Numbered from the stretch's first letter, positions 45,548 to 57,763 are shown. The stretch: DNA of 64,000 bases from Alopecurus myosuroides (GCA_028641055.1 CM054058.1:240794187-240858186), one strand, 5' to 3'. Translations and numbers: made by a program. Notes: a model not told the origin generated them from the letters alone.

Positions 45548-48500
45548 ACACGTAGGTAGCCTGTGTCACGCCTTCACCAACAGGCTGCTGACCGGGAGCC
45601 GGGCCTAGTTTGCATAATCGTCGGAATAGTACTCTTCCTCGTACTCCTCCTCCGGTGGTGTCTCCTCAAAGTCTGGCCAAGTAAATAGCCAGGGGCGAAA
45701 CCAATATGAGTACATTGGAATGTACTCTGCAAGACACCCTTCATACACTTACAAAATGCAGTATACTTATATGGTGGGTAGGTAGGCTTTAAATAGGGCT
45801 CACTACCCATGGCGTATGTAACATAACATCATGGTTGCTTTTATATCTCTATATCTTTATTGAAGAAGATACTTCAAAAGAAAATAGTATAATTTTTCTT
45901 TATCTTGTAGATATCGCATGTACAAGAGGTTTTATAAAAGAAAGTTTTCTTTGCAAAACTTCTTGGAAAACATCTCCAGCTTCTTCATCAGTACCTCTGA
46001 GGTACAAGTCCTTGTTCAAAAACACCTTTTTGAAAAGTTGACACAATGCTAGCTACATGGCCTTTCAACTGCCCATATACGAGGGCTCGGCTATTCTGAA
46101 TAGTTTTACTCTGCGGAGGTGTACACATTCCACTAGATCCAAACGTTTGGCATGAACCACCCATGGATCGACACACCGATATGAAAGCATCAGAAGAATG
46201 ATCCTAACTGTCCACTCTGAAACAAGCTAGTATATGACTATCCCTTCAATTAGGTTTATTCCCCCTGGCACCATGTCACACATTGACAAACAGGGGAACC
46301 AATTGTTGCATCCAGGGTGTAACTTAATCCCTCACTTTGTATGTCCCGTTACTCCCTCCTGGCGACACTTCGGTTCAGAGTATCATCCTCTCTATAGCTT
46401 TTTGGGATAGCACACACACTAACAAGATCTAGTATTTAGATAGGCCCCGTGCCCATGTTGGGGTAGAGTGGAAGTACTTCTTGGTTGTCCAGCGAAGACT
46501 AGGTTATGTGTCTTTTTAAAACCATTTGAAAACAACTCTTTAGCTTCGCCGGTGAACAAAGTCCCGCCTCTTCACCGTGGACTTTTCGTAAATCCTTTTG
46601 TTTGTAAAAGCACATTTTAAAAGTGTCCACTTAGGGACTCAAGATTATTATCTTAGGAGGTATTTATATACCTTATAGTGGCTAAAGGCTTGGTAACACC
46701 AAGTTGACTAATGGCAAAGTGATAGTATAACTATATAATATTAATAGTAATAATGATAGCCACTCAACAAAATAGTTTTTGGTAATCAAATTTTGTAAAA
46801 CTTCAGAAGTAGAACATGCATGATAGATAATGATAAGTAGTATAACAACAAGCTTTAAGGATGGCTTGCCTTGGAGGATTTGAGGTTCCTGTTCATGATA
46901 ACAACAAGAGTGGTAGTAGTAGCCTCCGGCTCCAACTACTTCTTCTTCGGGTTCTATCGTCGCAAAATAAAAGTAAGGACACTCAATCAGAACCACACTA
47001 AGAAAGGAAAGATGCTCAACTACACCATACAGCAGGCAATGCACACACAAGTTCACAAAACAAAACTACACAAGCATTCACCCAAAGTAATAATATTCAT
47101 TATTATTACTACTACTACCATGGTTGAGATATATCATTTCTCAACAAAATGGGATGGAACCAGTGGGTGTTCCACTAAGTTTTCCATGCCATTTAAGAGG
47201 TACTAAGCCTCTGGTCCAACTTGTGGAAAACAAAACATTCACCTAGCAAAAGTACAACTAGATATTCTAGTGAAAAATAACACTATGAGTAATAAGTACT
47301 AAAGCTACATATGCATCTCTAAGGAAATAAAATGCACACTAACAGAAATTAAAACAAGTACTAACTAGTACCAAAATGGTACTGGACTCACATAAAAATA
47401 CTCCTAACAACTTGGATAAAAATCTAGCTAAGCATTTCATCACAAGATTAAATAAAATAAAACTAGAGAACAATACTATGCTCATACTAGTTCCATACAT
47501 TTCCTAAACATGCACAAACTTTCTAACATGCTAGATCTGTGAGATAACAACCTCCTAACACTAAGTACAACATCTAAACATGCTAGAAAACAAAGTCACA
47601 CTAGCAAGCAATCATTCTAAAATTAAATCTACACAAATTATCTCTAACAGAAAAGTGCAAATACTTAGATCTATTGCCAAAATTAATCTAGAGATGTAAA
47701 AATCACACCAAGCTAGGATATCATAGATCTAAACATAATCTAATAGATCCAGTTGGATTCACATCAAAAAGTGATTTCAAACAACTTCTAAAAATCCTAG
47801 AATATGCTACTGGATATTTACCAAAATGGATGGAATTTCCAAATGGTAGCTCACCTTGATATGAGGTCAAGCCCTACTGATAGATCTAGTCAAGAGATAC
47901 TCAAATAATTTTAGTTTGCACAATTTGAACATTCCAACAAAAATTTATTGCATTTTTTCCTTAACAGACAGTGTGTACTTCATCATTTTTCATTCGTTAA
48001 AAAATGGTTCAAACACAGATCTGTCAGTTGCATGCGTTCAAGATTTAGTATATCTACCTCAGGTAATTTTGGTTGATTTTATTTTTGAGCTTTACTATTT
48101 TTAACACGATTAAAGTGAAGTCCCAGATTCAGTTTGTTCTTAACAAGGAAAAAGAAAAAACGTTCGCGGGCTGTTCATCTCACGGGCGTGCGACCCGCTA
48201 GGGCGCTGCGGCCCAGCTAGCTTCCACGATGCGTGGCGTGCGCGTACCGCTTCGCGGTTCAAACGTGGCCGTTGATCTCACGATCAACGGCGCACGGCCA
48301 TCGTCCTCCTCTCCTCTCTCTTCTCTCTCTCGTTCTGAACAAAGCACGGCCGGCGGCGAGTTTCACAAGATTTCTCACCTAGGGTGCGTGTAGGATGGTG
48401 GCGAGGGGTTGAGGACGTCTCACGTGCTCGGGGCAGTGCAGGGGTGGCGAAATCACGGCGCGAGGTGGTTTCAGTTGCTGGCGCGAAGCAGGGGTCCCGC

Positions 48501-49974
48501 GGCGGCTCCGACGACGTCACCGGCGTTCCTGCAAACGAGGAAGCACGAGGACAGGTCAGGCGTGTTCCACGGAGGGTGGGGAGTGATTCGAGAGCAAAAG
48601 GGAGAGTCGGGGTTGCCCCAGACGTGCGCAACCCACCGGTGATGTCTGTGGTGGCTGGCGGCGTTGTCCGGTGACCTGGGCTCGCAAAGAGCCCGGGGTG
48701 CTCGTGGGTGGTTACGGGGAGAGTGAGGGGTGGTGTGCGGGTGTGGTGGCGAGGCCGTGGCTCTCCCGTGGCTTTATAGGCGCGGGAGTGGACTTGTGCA
48801 CGCACGGGTGTCCTCGGGCGGCAGTGAGACGCGCTCGTGCGCGCTCTGGCGTGCCCATGCCATGGCCCTTGGACTTTGGGTGCGTCCAGGGGTGCCAACT
48901 AGGGTCAGTCAAGGTCGCAAGGGGCGAAGGAGTGGGATAAAGCACGGGGCATCCACTGTGGCGCGTGATAGTGCGCGTTCTGTCAGAGATGCCCATCCTA
49001 CTCCCTCTCATTTTCCTCTCTGAAGACCGCACGCTCTCCTCCTCTCTGGTCAACGTTTCTTGGTTGCTAAGGTATGGAAATGTAGTGTGCTGACTAGGCT
49101 TCTAGAAGGTCCAAGTGGTGCAGCAAATGGATGATCCAAACGAAAGTTATAAGTATTGGAAAATGATGCCATTTACTGTTTTCTGAAGAAATTCAGTTTC
49201 AGTTAAAGACTTAGAAAAAAATTTAAGTGTTGGGGAACAGAGGGGATTAGTCATAAGTTGCACTTGTTTTCATGAACCAAACCATCTTCAATGTTTGTTT
49301 TCCAAGTGTGGTTGTGTTAAGAAACAATTGTACTTTCAGAAACAGCAAAATAAAACAAATTTGAATTTCAAATGATCAATGAAAACAAGGTGGAAAAACA
49401 GCTAGTTTATGTTTTTCTCTGTTTTCCAGAAAACACTATTTCTGTCTTATTTTCTTAACACAAAAACATCAAGCAAATGATAGTTTCTGCAATTTAAATT
49501 TTCAAACTAAGTTCACCATTTTGTAGTCCATATATTAAAGATCACATACATGCCAAGAAAACACAAAATGTGATTCTCTAACATATAGATAACATGAGTG
49601 GAAAACACCTAAATGGCTTATTTTTCAGAAAAGAGTTTTTATAGAAAACCTTAAGGAAAACATTGGATTAATCTTTTGCCAAAATGTTTTCTTGATTCCA
49701 AACAAACCAAATATTATTAATAAGTTGAAAATAACATTGCCACAATAATTTTGATGAACAACTTTGGAAATACCAGGTGGAAAACATCACAAAAATAAAT
49801 GGAAAACATCATGAAACAAAGTGAATGATTTTTGAATCAAAGTTTGCTTGCATTGCATAGATAACCATGGTTCATTACATAGTGTTGGCTTACACAAGGG
49901 CATTAAAAAAAATTGTTGGCTCACAAAAAGGCTCCCCTCATGTGTTACAAGTGTCCCAAATCTGGGGTGTGATA
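45548..49974 (-). repeat. Element E 3' LTR, main part
   Basis: 4.4 kb of the chromovirus LTR. On the sense strand it begins at 49974 with TATCACACCCCAG (probably a mutated TGTCACACCCC). The GC-rich stretch 48150-49030 holds the promoter; the rest is AT-rich. The open frames at 48284-49053 on both strands overlap one another in GC-rich LTR sequence and are not genes. Confidence 0.75.
48763..48788 (-). promoter_or_regulatory. Element E LTR TATA box inside an inverted repeat
   Basis: CTCCCGTGGC (48763-48772), loop TTTATA, GGCGCGGGAG (48779-48788). The arms are inverted copies at 8 of 10 positions. On the minus (sense) strand the loop reads TATAAA. Confidence 0.7.
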
Positions 49975-49987
49975 GATCTCCCCCCGT
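49975..49987 (-). other. Element E polypurine tract
   Basis: On the minus strand ACGGGGGGAGATC directly precedes the 3' LTR at 49974. Confidence 0.75.
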
Positions 49988-51420
49988 AAAAAAATCTCGC
50001 CCCGAGATTCCCGGGTCTAGTCTTTGAGGAAACCAGGGAACTCCTTCGTGATATAATCTTCACGCTCCCAGGTTTCTTCCTCCTCTGAATGATTCGTCCA
50101 CTGAATCTTAAGGAACTTGAAAGCATTTCTCCTGGTAGCACGAACACTTTCCTCAAGTACACGCAGGGGTCGATCACGGTAGGTAAAGTCATCATTTATG
50201 TCAATGGTCTTGAAGTCAATGTCTTGGTAAGTGAGATTCTTCTCAGGTACGTGAAGACACTTCCGGAGCAATGACACGTGAAAAACATCGTGAAAGGCTG
50301 ACAGCTCTTCAGGCAACTCCAGCTGATAAGATACCTCTCCACGACGGGCTAGGATCTTAAACGGGTCAATATACCGGGGTGCAAGCTTTCCCTTGACATG
50401 GAAACGCTACATCTCTTTGAGCAGCGTAACACGCAGATACACGAAATCTCCTATAGTGAAAGATACATCGCGACGCTTAGTGTCCGCATAGCTCTTCTGG
50501 CGTGATTGTGCGGCTTTAAGACGGTCATGGATCAAATGCACTTGTTCCTCTGCAGCTTTTAGAGTGTCAACTCCAAAGATTTGACTGTCTCCTGTTTCAG
50601 TCCAGTTTAGAGGTGTGCGGCACTTCCGTCCATACAATGCTTCAAAAGGTGTCATCTGTAGGATTGACTGATAGCTGTTATTGTAGGAAAATTCTGCAAA
50701 AGGCAGACAATCTTCCCACTTAACTCCATAGGAAAAAACACAGGCACGGAGCATGTCCTCCAATATCTGGTTCACACGCTCTGTTTGTCCATCAGTCTGC
50801 GGATGGTAGGCTGTGCTAAAGGCTAGCTTGGTTCCCAAAGCTTCGTGTAACTTCTTCCAGAATCGAGATGTGAACTGTGATCCTCGATCTGACACAATCC
50901 TGCTGGGAACTCCATGTAGGCTGACTATCCCAGAAATATAGAGATCAGCAAGCTGGTCTCCATGATATGTGGTCTTGACAGGTATAAAGTGTGCAACTTT
51001 GGTGAGCCTGTCAACGACTACCCATATCGAATCATTTCCTCGACTGGACCGTGGTAGTCCAGTAATGAAGTCCATCCCAACTTCATTCCATTTCCAAACA
51101 GGTACTTGCAACGGCTGTAACAAACCAGCGGGACGCTGATGTCCAGCCTTCACTTGCTGACAAATATGGCACTTGGCTATAAACGAGGCAATATCTCGTT
51201 TCATTCCGTGCCACCAAAACGTCTCCTTAAAATCTTGATAAATTTTAGTTCCTCCAGGGTGAATAGAGTATAAAGTGTCATGAGCCTCAGCCATGATGTT
51301 TTGCTTCATCTCAGATTCACTCGGAACACAAATGCGTCCTTCATACCATAAGACTCCATCAGAATCAATGGTAAAACCGGCAACTTCTTCTTTCTCCATG
51401 CGGGTTTTAATTCCCTCAAT
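49988..51420 (-). pseudogene. Element E integrase and chromodomain
   Basis: On the minus strand 51399-50407 encodes integrase: zinc finger H-H-C-C (HDTLYSIHPGG ... CHICQQ), then the D-D-E core with MDFITGLPRS, IVSDRGSQFTSRFW and HPQTDGQTERVNQ. A TAG near 50407 (probably CAG; the phrase is normally MQRFHVKGKLAP) splits it from 50400-50017. That part has FHVSLLRKC and a C-terminal chromodomain-like segment (RVLEESVRATRRNAFKFLKIQW, then ETWEREDYI). Chromodomains bind marked histones and steer insertion to heterochromatin. Confidence 0.88.
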
Positions 51421-51426
51421 ACTCTT

Positions 51427-53404
51427 CTAGCCCTTCCGAGCTTCTTTGATTTGATCAACTAGAGTTGGTTTAACTTCCATGGCATCCAACATGCCATAGC
51501 TGACCACCTCAATGCCAAGCTGGTCAAGTTCTTTCCACAACTCCGGTTGTCTGATATGAATCATAGCATTCAGAGAGGCCGACTCTCGACTAAGAGCGTA
51601 TGCAACAACATTCGCCTTTCCAGGGTGATAGTGGATACTAAGATCATAGTCCTTGATGAGCTCTATCCAACGGCGTTGCCTCATATTGAGTTCACGCTGT
51701 GTGAAGATATACTTCAAACTCTTATGATCTGTATAGATTTCACACCTCTTCCCAATAAGGAAATGTCGCCATGCTTTGAGAGCATGCACGAGTGTCGCAA
51801 GCTCTAGGTCATGAGTAGGATAATTCAACTCATGTGGTCTCAACTGGCGTGAGATAAACGAGATGACCTTTCCTTCTTGCATGAGAACACTTCCAAGACC
51901 AAGCTTAGAAGCATCACGATAAACATCAAAACTCTTGGTGACATCCGGCATAATGAGGACCGGGGCCGTCACCAGTCGATTCTTCAGTTCTTGAAAAGTT
52001 TTAGCACATTTGTCCGTCCATACGAACTTGCTGTCCTTCTTGAGCAATTGAGTGAGTGGCCTGGCTATGCTGGAGAATCCTTGAACAAACTTGCGGTAAT
52101 ATCCGGCTAATCCCAGAAAAGATCTGACTTCAGTCTGGTTAGTTGTGGCAGCCCGATTTGCAACAGACTAAACCAGAGCAGGGTCAACGGAGATTCCACC
52201 TCCAGATACTATGTGTCCAAGAAATCCAACTTCTTTCAACTAGAATTGGCACTTGCTGAACTTAGCATACAGTTGATGCTGTCGAAGTGTCCCGAGAAAA
52301 GTTCTCAGATGTTCTTCGTGTTCTTCCTCACTCTTGGAGTAAATAAGAATGTCGTCAATGAAAACCACGGCAAACTTGTCCAGGCATTAAATGAAAACCT
52401 TATTCATAAGATTCATGAAGTAGGTGGGGGCATTGGTTAGACCAAAAGACATACAATCCGTAATGTGTGGTGAAAGCGGTCTTTGGAATATCGGTCTCAC
52501 GAACCTTCAACTGATGATAACCAGTACGAAGATCGATCTTTGAGAAAATTCTTGCCCCATTTAGCTGGTCAAACAGGTCTTCAATTTTGGGCAGCGGGTA
52601 TTTGTTCTTGATGGTAACATCATTCAACTTACGGTAATCCACACATAGGCGTGAGGAACCGTCCCGCTTGTCCACAAAAATGACAGGTGATCCCCATGGT
52701 GATGCACTAGGGTGAATCAAACCTTTCCTCAACATGTCATCCAGCTGCTTCTTCAACTCATCTAACTCCTTCGGTTTCATCCAGTAAGGCTTCTGTGCTA
52801 TGGGTCCAGAGCCGGGTATCAACTCAATAACAAACTCGATATCCCGATCAGGCGGCATACCGGGTAACTCCTCAGGAAACACATCCGGGTATTCACATAC
52901 TACCGGAACTTCCTCAAGTGCAGGTGTGGCTATACCAGTGTGGCAGTGAGTCTCTGACCTCGACTTGGTTGCGGCGAAAGCAACTTTTTCTCCATCACTG
53001 GCAGTCACAGATATGGACTTCCTGGTGCAATCAATCACACCACTATACTTGGTCATCCAATTCATGCCCAGTATTACTTCTATCCCTTGGGATCCCAGTA
53101 CTTTCAGGTTGGCATGAAAAGTTTTCCCTTGTATGTCCAGGGGTAATTCATTGCAAATGAAGTGGGCTTGGGTTTTGTTTCCAGGTATTTGTACTGACAT
53201 AGGGTCACGCATACGTGTAGACTTCATACCACTCTTTTCAGCAAATGGCATAGTAACAAAGGAATGCAATGCACCCGAATCAAACAATACTTCAGCAGGT
53301 ACAGAGTTGACAGGAAACGTACACATCACCATATCTGGCGTGTCCTGAACCTCCTCAGCAGTGACACGATTCAGATACCCCTTGGTCATAGTCTGCTTCT
53401 TGGG
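51427..53404 (-). pseudogene. Element E protease, reverse transcriptase and RNase H
   Basis: On the minus strand 53404-52400 carries the protease ([11 protein letters not shown]; catalytic DSG) and the RT fingers ([35 protein letters not shown]). About 52390-52050 carries the palm with [10 protein letters not shown], in a shifted frame with stops. Bases 52047-51427 carry the RT thumb and RNase H ([25 protein letters not shown], with DAS changed to RDAS in context). At least one frameshift near 52440 and several stops make it dead. Element H interrupts it at 53407. Confidence 0.86.
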
Positions 53405-53407
53405 TGT

Positions 53408-54285
53408 TGTCGGGGGGCTACCCCCGAGTAGGGGTAAGGCAGGTGATAAAACAGAGATCAAGGTACTGTTTGCCGCGTAGACGGCTACCCAGGTATCTGG
53501 TATCCGATGGATGTTACTCGGTGATAAGTGATGAAGGCCAAGAAGAAGATAATAAGGAAGATCAGAATCAGCCGAGTAGAGCTCGGGTGGTCCGAGTAGA
53601 TGAGCAACAATCCTACTCGGACGAGAAGTCAATGGAGCCGTTCTGACGAGATCCCGCGTATCCCGCAGCCGTATAGGCGTGCGGTTCAACTTACTAGGAA
53701 CATGATTATCTGCGCCAAGGCGTGGGTACAGTGAGGGTGGGCGCATGTCATGTCCTGTCACTGACAGGGGGGACAGGACGTGTCAGGGGCCTACTCTGTG
53801 AGACTGACAGGGTGGACAAGGCCTGTCAGCCGGACGGCGCGACGACTTCTCGCAATGGCGTCAGCGGGAACACGGAGGCGTGCGCTGTTGTGACATTAGA
53901 GATGTCATATCGTGTACTTTAAATCGTTGTTTAACTCGACTGGCCACCAGTATATAAGGTGGCCACCCCCCTCCTGCGCGAGGGACGTTGGCCCGGAGAG
54001 CATTTATTGCGAGACTTAGCATTAGACAGAGAGAGAACTAGAGGTTGGCTACTCGGCAGAGTGCCGGAATTGTACTATGGCTACTCGGTACGAGCTATAT
54101 ACAGAGAGGTAGGCAGGAGTATGGGTGTTACCTCCTCACGAGGGCCCTGAACCTGGGTAGATCTTGGTGTTTGCAGTCTTTCTAAGCGCGTCTATGTGAT
54201 GTGCGATCCCTCCCCGAATACCTACAACGTCCATCGCCCCAAACTTAAGCCACCCTATGGCATCTGTCTTCTCCACACTACGACA
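53408..54285 (+). repeat. Element H 5' LTR
   Basis: 878 bp. The ends TGTCG and CGACA are inverted copies. The start is a GGGGG-CTA-CCCCC palindrome. It holds the TATA box at 53951 and several short AUG-initiated frames before the LTR end. Confidence 0.8.
53941..53965 (+). promoter_or_regulatory. Element H LTR TATA box inside a perfect inverted repeat
   Basis: TGGCCACC (53941-53948), loop AGTATATAA, GGTGGCCA (53958-53965). The 8-bp arms are perfect and enclose TATATAA. The transcript should start near 53985. Confidence 0.82.
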
Positions 54286-54287
54286 GT

Positions 54288-54305
54288 TGGCGCCCACCAT
54301 GGGGC
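54288..54305 (+). other. Element H primer-binding site, tRNA-Lys type
   Basis: TGGCGCCCACCATGGGGC differs by one base from the tRNA-Lys(CUU) complement. It begins two bases after the LTR. Confidence 0.82.
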
Positions 54306-54343
54306 CAGCAGCGGCGCTGGCTGGGGTGCATATTCGGACGTGA

Positions 54344-56940
54344 CCGGTTACTCCGTCGAGGGAGCGCGTGGTTTGTGGCCTTGTCCACAGATTCGGCTCC
54401 TTCGACTTCGTCAGCGACAACGCCGGCGATTTCGGCGGCAGGCCCTTGCCTGCAGGCGGTTCCGTGCTGTCCTTCGGCGTGCATCTGGTGTACGTCGCCA
54501 CCACCCTCATCCACGAGTACCCTGAGGTGGTGCTCGTCACTGACGATCCCCCCGCTATTCTCGTTGTCCGCGGGAAGCCGGCTGGCTGCTCTGTGGGCAA
54601 CATGGAGGTGATGATGACGGGCCCGGCTATCAATGCCGGGAAAGGCGCGGCCACTGCGCCTGAAGTCATCGAGGAGCCGGCTGCTGCCAGGGGCCACAAG
54701 CCCTACGAGATGCCCCGGGACATACCGGGCTACGTGGATCCTTCTACATTGACTGTGATACAGTCTGCTCGCGCCGGTGTCGCGCAGCTCGGCATGCCTA
54801 TCGCCACGGACGTGGATCCGGCTGTGGTGAGGGCGCAGCTCGAGCAGAAGCGTCTCGCTTTGCTGCAAGAGGCCCAGGAGCTGGAGAAGGTTAGTCTTGA
54901 GCTTAACTTGGATCAAAATGAGTACAATAGGGCACATGGCTTTACCCCTATCTCTAGGAATCCTAGCAAGATAGGTACTATTTGTCGCAACTTAGGTGCT
55001 GAGCTAGCTAGAGACGGTAGAACTACTAGCAAGTCTGCCAGTCAAAACACAGCTGGTAGGCCAAAATATAGTTCCCCTGCAGAGTTGCTGAATCTCACTG
55101 GCGAGGCACGTATTCGGCAGCAGGAGCGGCTCAATGAGCTCGTTCTGGAAGCTGGCAGGCAGAATGAGGCTTTTCGGCAAGACAACCCGGGAGGCGGTGC
55201 GTCTCATGTTGTTCACTCGCATGGGGAAAGATCCGTGGACCAGGCCTCATCGCCGCTTCCCGGGGAAGAGAGGGCCCAGAGTGTGAACTCTGGAAGAAAC
55301 AAACAGATGCAGGTGTACGACCTGGCTGTCGCCGGAAAAGAGCACGTTGTAGTGCGGCAGCCCGGCCAAAAACACAATGCTGCAGGTACTAGCCATCCGG
55401 CTGCGAGAGTTCATCAAGAGGGGCAAGGAGGTAACCGAGAAGGCCCGTCTCGGCAGCATGTTGCTAACACTGCCCAACATGTTGCTCAGCCAAATGTGGT
55501 GGCTGCTTTGGCCAACCCGGTTGCTTAACCCGGACCTATGCCTCAAGAACGCTACAACGACGGGTACTCGGCCATGGAGCGTGCCGGGTGCGCTGACCCA
55601 AGAGATCTTGCAACCCGGTTGGGAGGAAGAATGTTGGATCCAAGTGATGCAAGATACAAGCTGGACCGGCTCTACCGGTCCGAGGAGATAGAAGCAAAGG
55701 GCCCGCCTGGGCCAGGTTGTTTTGGTCCCAGGATCATGGGGGAGACTCCCGTGTCCAAGTTCCAGCTGGCTAGAGGGACCAAGACCTATGATGGAAGCAC
55801 CAAGCCGGAAGACTGGTTGAATGACTATGTGACTGTCGTGTACGTGGCAGGCGGCAACAGGAGATGGGTAGTTCGGTATGTGCCCTAGATGCTGGAGGGC
55901 CCTGCCCGGATCTGGCTCAATAACCTTCCTAGAGACAGTATCAACTGCTGGTTTGACTTCTCGGAAGCCTTCATCAGCAACTTCACCAGCACCTACAAGA
56001 GGCCAAACCGGCCGCAGCAGCTCTCGGCGTGCAAGCAAAGAGAAGAAGAAACCGACCTGGAGTACCTTACTCGGTGGAGTACTATGAGGAACACCTATGA
56101 AGGTGTGAATGAGTCGCAGGCTATTGCGTGGTTTGAGCAAGGTTGCCTACATGGCAGCATGCTGTGGCAGAAACTGCAGAGGGAGATGCCGAGTACCCTT
56201 GCTGAGACAATCAAGATTGCTGATATGTATGCTCTCGGTGACCCTACTCAGCCTATGCTGGATTCATTTGAGCCCAAGAGGAAGCACCATGATGGTTCTC
56301 GGCGCCATGAACGCCAAGATTTCCACAATAAGAGAAGGGAAGACCGTCCGGATATCCGCTACGGGTCTGACCATGTAGCCGTTGTTACTCAGGATCAGGG
56401 TGCTGCCGGAAGCAGCCAAAGGCCAAAAACTGCTGGAGCCCCATACGGGGAAAACCAAAATTAGGGCCAGAACTTCAAGAAGAAGTACAATGCTCCTCAG
56501 CAGCCCAGTACCTCCCAGGGATCCGGAGATCCTGCCAGGTTCATCTTTGAGAACATGAAGGATGGACCATGTAGCTTCCATACTTGGCATTCGAGTAGGC
56601 CGGCCAATCACACTACCCGTCAGTGCAGCTGGTGGGACAGGATCAAGAGCGAGGCTTTCGGTCAGCTGCCTCCTCCACCTCCTCTTCTGCTCCCAGGCTC
56701 CAATGTGCAGCCTATCCGGGCAGCGGTTCCCAGGCCATCCAAGAACCAGAGGAGGGAGAATGTGAACCAGGTAGCCCAGGGAGCCAACCGGAACAACAAC
56801 AACTACAACCGCAACTTCAACAACAACAACCGCCACAACAACTATTACACCCGCAACAACAACTGCAACAACAACAATGCTAACCAGAACAACAACAATG
56901 ATGGTGGTGCTGGGGACCGGAACCAGTACCAGAAGCACCA
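54344..56940 (+). pseudogene. Element H gag, with in-frame stops
   Basis: One frame throughout. The N-terminal region (54368-55528) includes a coiled-coil-like stretch (AQLEQKRLALLQEAQELEKV). The capsid domain (about 55770-56200) has YDGSTKPEDWLNDY, MLEGPARIWLNNLP, TSTYKRPNRPQQLSAC and LEYLTRWSTMR. A C-x2-H ... H-x4-C pattern follows (CSFHTWHSSRPANHTTRQC, about 56570), then an Asn-rich tract near 56790-56910. Stops are TAA 55526, TAG 55886 and TAG 56462; the last two look like CAG changed by C-to-T. No start codon in this frame precedes 54344, where a TGA closes it. Gag builds the particle. Confidence 0.8.
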
Positions 56941-57763
56941 CGAGAGCTACATGGTGTTCACCACCGAGCCGGATGACAAGCAGTTTCAGCGCAGGCGCGC
57001 GATGGAGGTAAATGCCGTGATGTCATCTGTGCCTCACTACATGGAGTGGTGCGACCAGGAGACAGTCTGGTCCAGAGCAGATCATCCCAGGATCATGCCC
57101 AACCCAGGTACATATGCTCTGGTAGTGGACCCCACTTTCTTGGGGACCAAGAAGAATGTGAAGTTCAGCAAGGTGCTGATCGACAACGGGAGTATCATCA
57201 ACATCATGTACACGGATACCATGGAGAAGCTCGGCCTTGCTGAGAACATGCTGCTACCCTGTCGGACTACATTCCATGGCATTGTGTTGGGAGCATCTTG
57301 TGCTCCAATCGGCCGCATCTGGATGGATATGCTTTTCGGCACCAGGGAGAACTGCTGCACCGAGTGCCTATAGTTCGAGGTAGTTGATCTTCAGAGCCCC
57401 TATCATGATGTACTCGGCAGGCCTGCTCTGACCAAGTTCATGGCCTCTACTCATGCGGCCTATCTGAAGATGAAGATCCCTGGTCCCAATGGCATCATCA
57501 CCATCTCGGGTGACTACAAGCGCTCTTTGGAGTGTGCTTCTGTTGGATCTCGGCTTGCCGAGTCCATGGTCATGGCTGCCGAGAAGAAGAAGATACATGA
57601 GGTTGTGGCTATGGCCCAAGCAGCTCAAGTCGGTATGCCTAGCATGCCGAGTTCTCGGTATGGGGCTACCTTCCAGGCCTCCCGGGAGACGAAGAAAGTG
57701 CAGATTGACCCGGAGTTCCCGGAGCGTGTGGCCATCATTGGTGCCGGGTTGGAGGAGAAATAG
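56941..57763 (+). pseudogene. Element H aspartic protease
   Basis: The same frame continues. The active site is KVLIDNGSIINIMY at about 57173, with DNGS in place of the more usual DGGS. Then come FHGIVLGASCAPIGRIW and, after a TAG at 57371 (normally a Gln), FEVVDLQSPYHDVLGRPALTKFM and MKIPGPNGIITISGDY. It ends at TAG 57761, the conserved stop before RT. Confidence 0.84.
57761..57763 (+). promoter_or_regulatory. In-frame TAG between protease and RT (element H)
   Basis: The context is GAGAAA-TAG-GAAAGCGAGCTC. The frame goes on as ESELIHFLCENRDVFAWSN. It is at the same alignment position as in B and F. Confidence 0.85.

Larger units (their letters stand above)
22932..53407 (-). mobile_element. 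Element E: Tekay/Del-type chromovirus (Ty3/Gypsy), interrupted, 5' part not seen
   Basis: Its sense strand is minus. The 3' LTR spans 49974 down to 22932 but is split by element F. Internally come a polypurine tract, then (moving up) a chromodomain, integrase, RNase H, RT and protease to about 53404, where element H is inserted. Gag and the 5' LTR should lie right of the window. A chromodomain after integrase defines chromoviruses, and the 4.6-kb LTR is in the range of the Tekay/Del group. E itself lies in element B. Coding is broken by frameshifts and stops. Confidence 0.82.

Noticed and set aside
48284..49053. Several long open frames on both strands (up to 204 codons)
   Set aside because: They overlap one another in GC-rich chromovirus LTR, have skewed Pro/Arg/Gly composition and no known motif. 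GC-rich DNA gives such frames by chance.
54278..54937. A 219-codon frame on the minus strand opposite element H gag
   Set aside because: It mirrors the coding strand of gag, has no motif, and the antisense genes of Tat elements lie after pol, not here.
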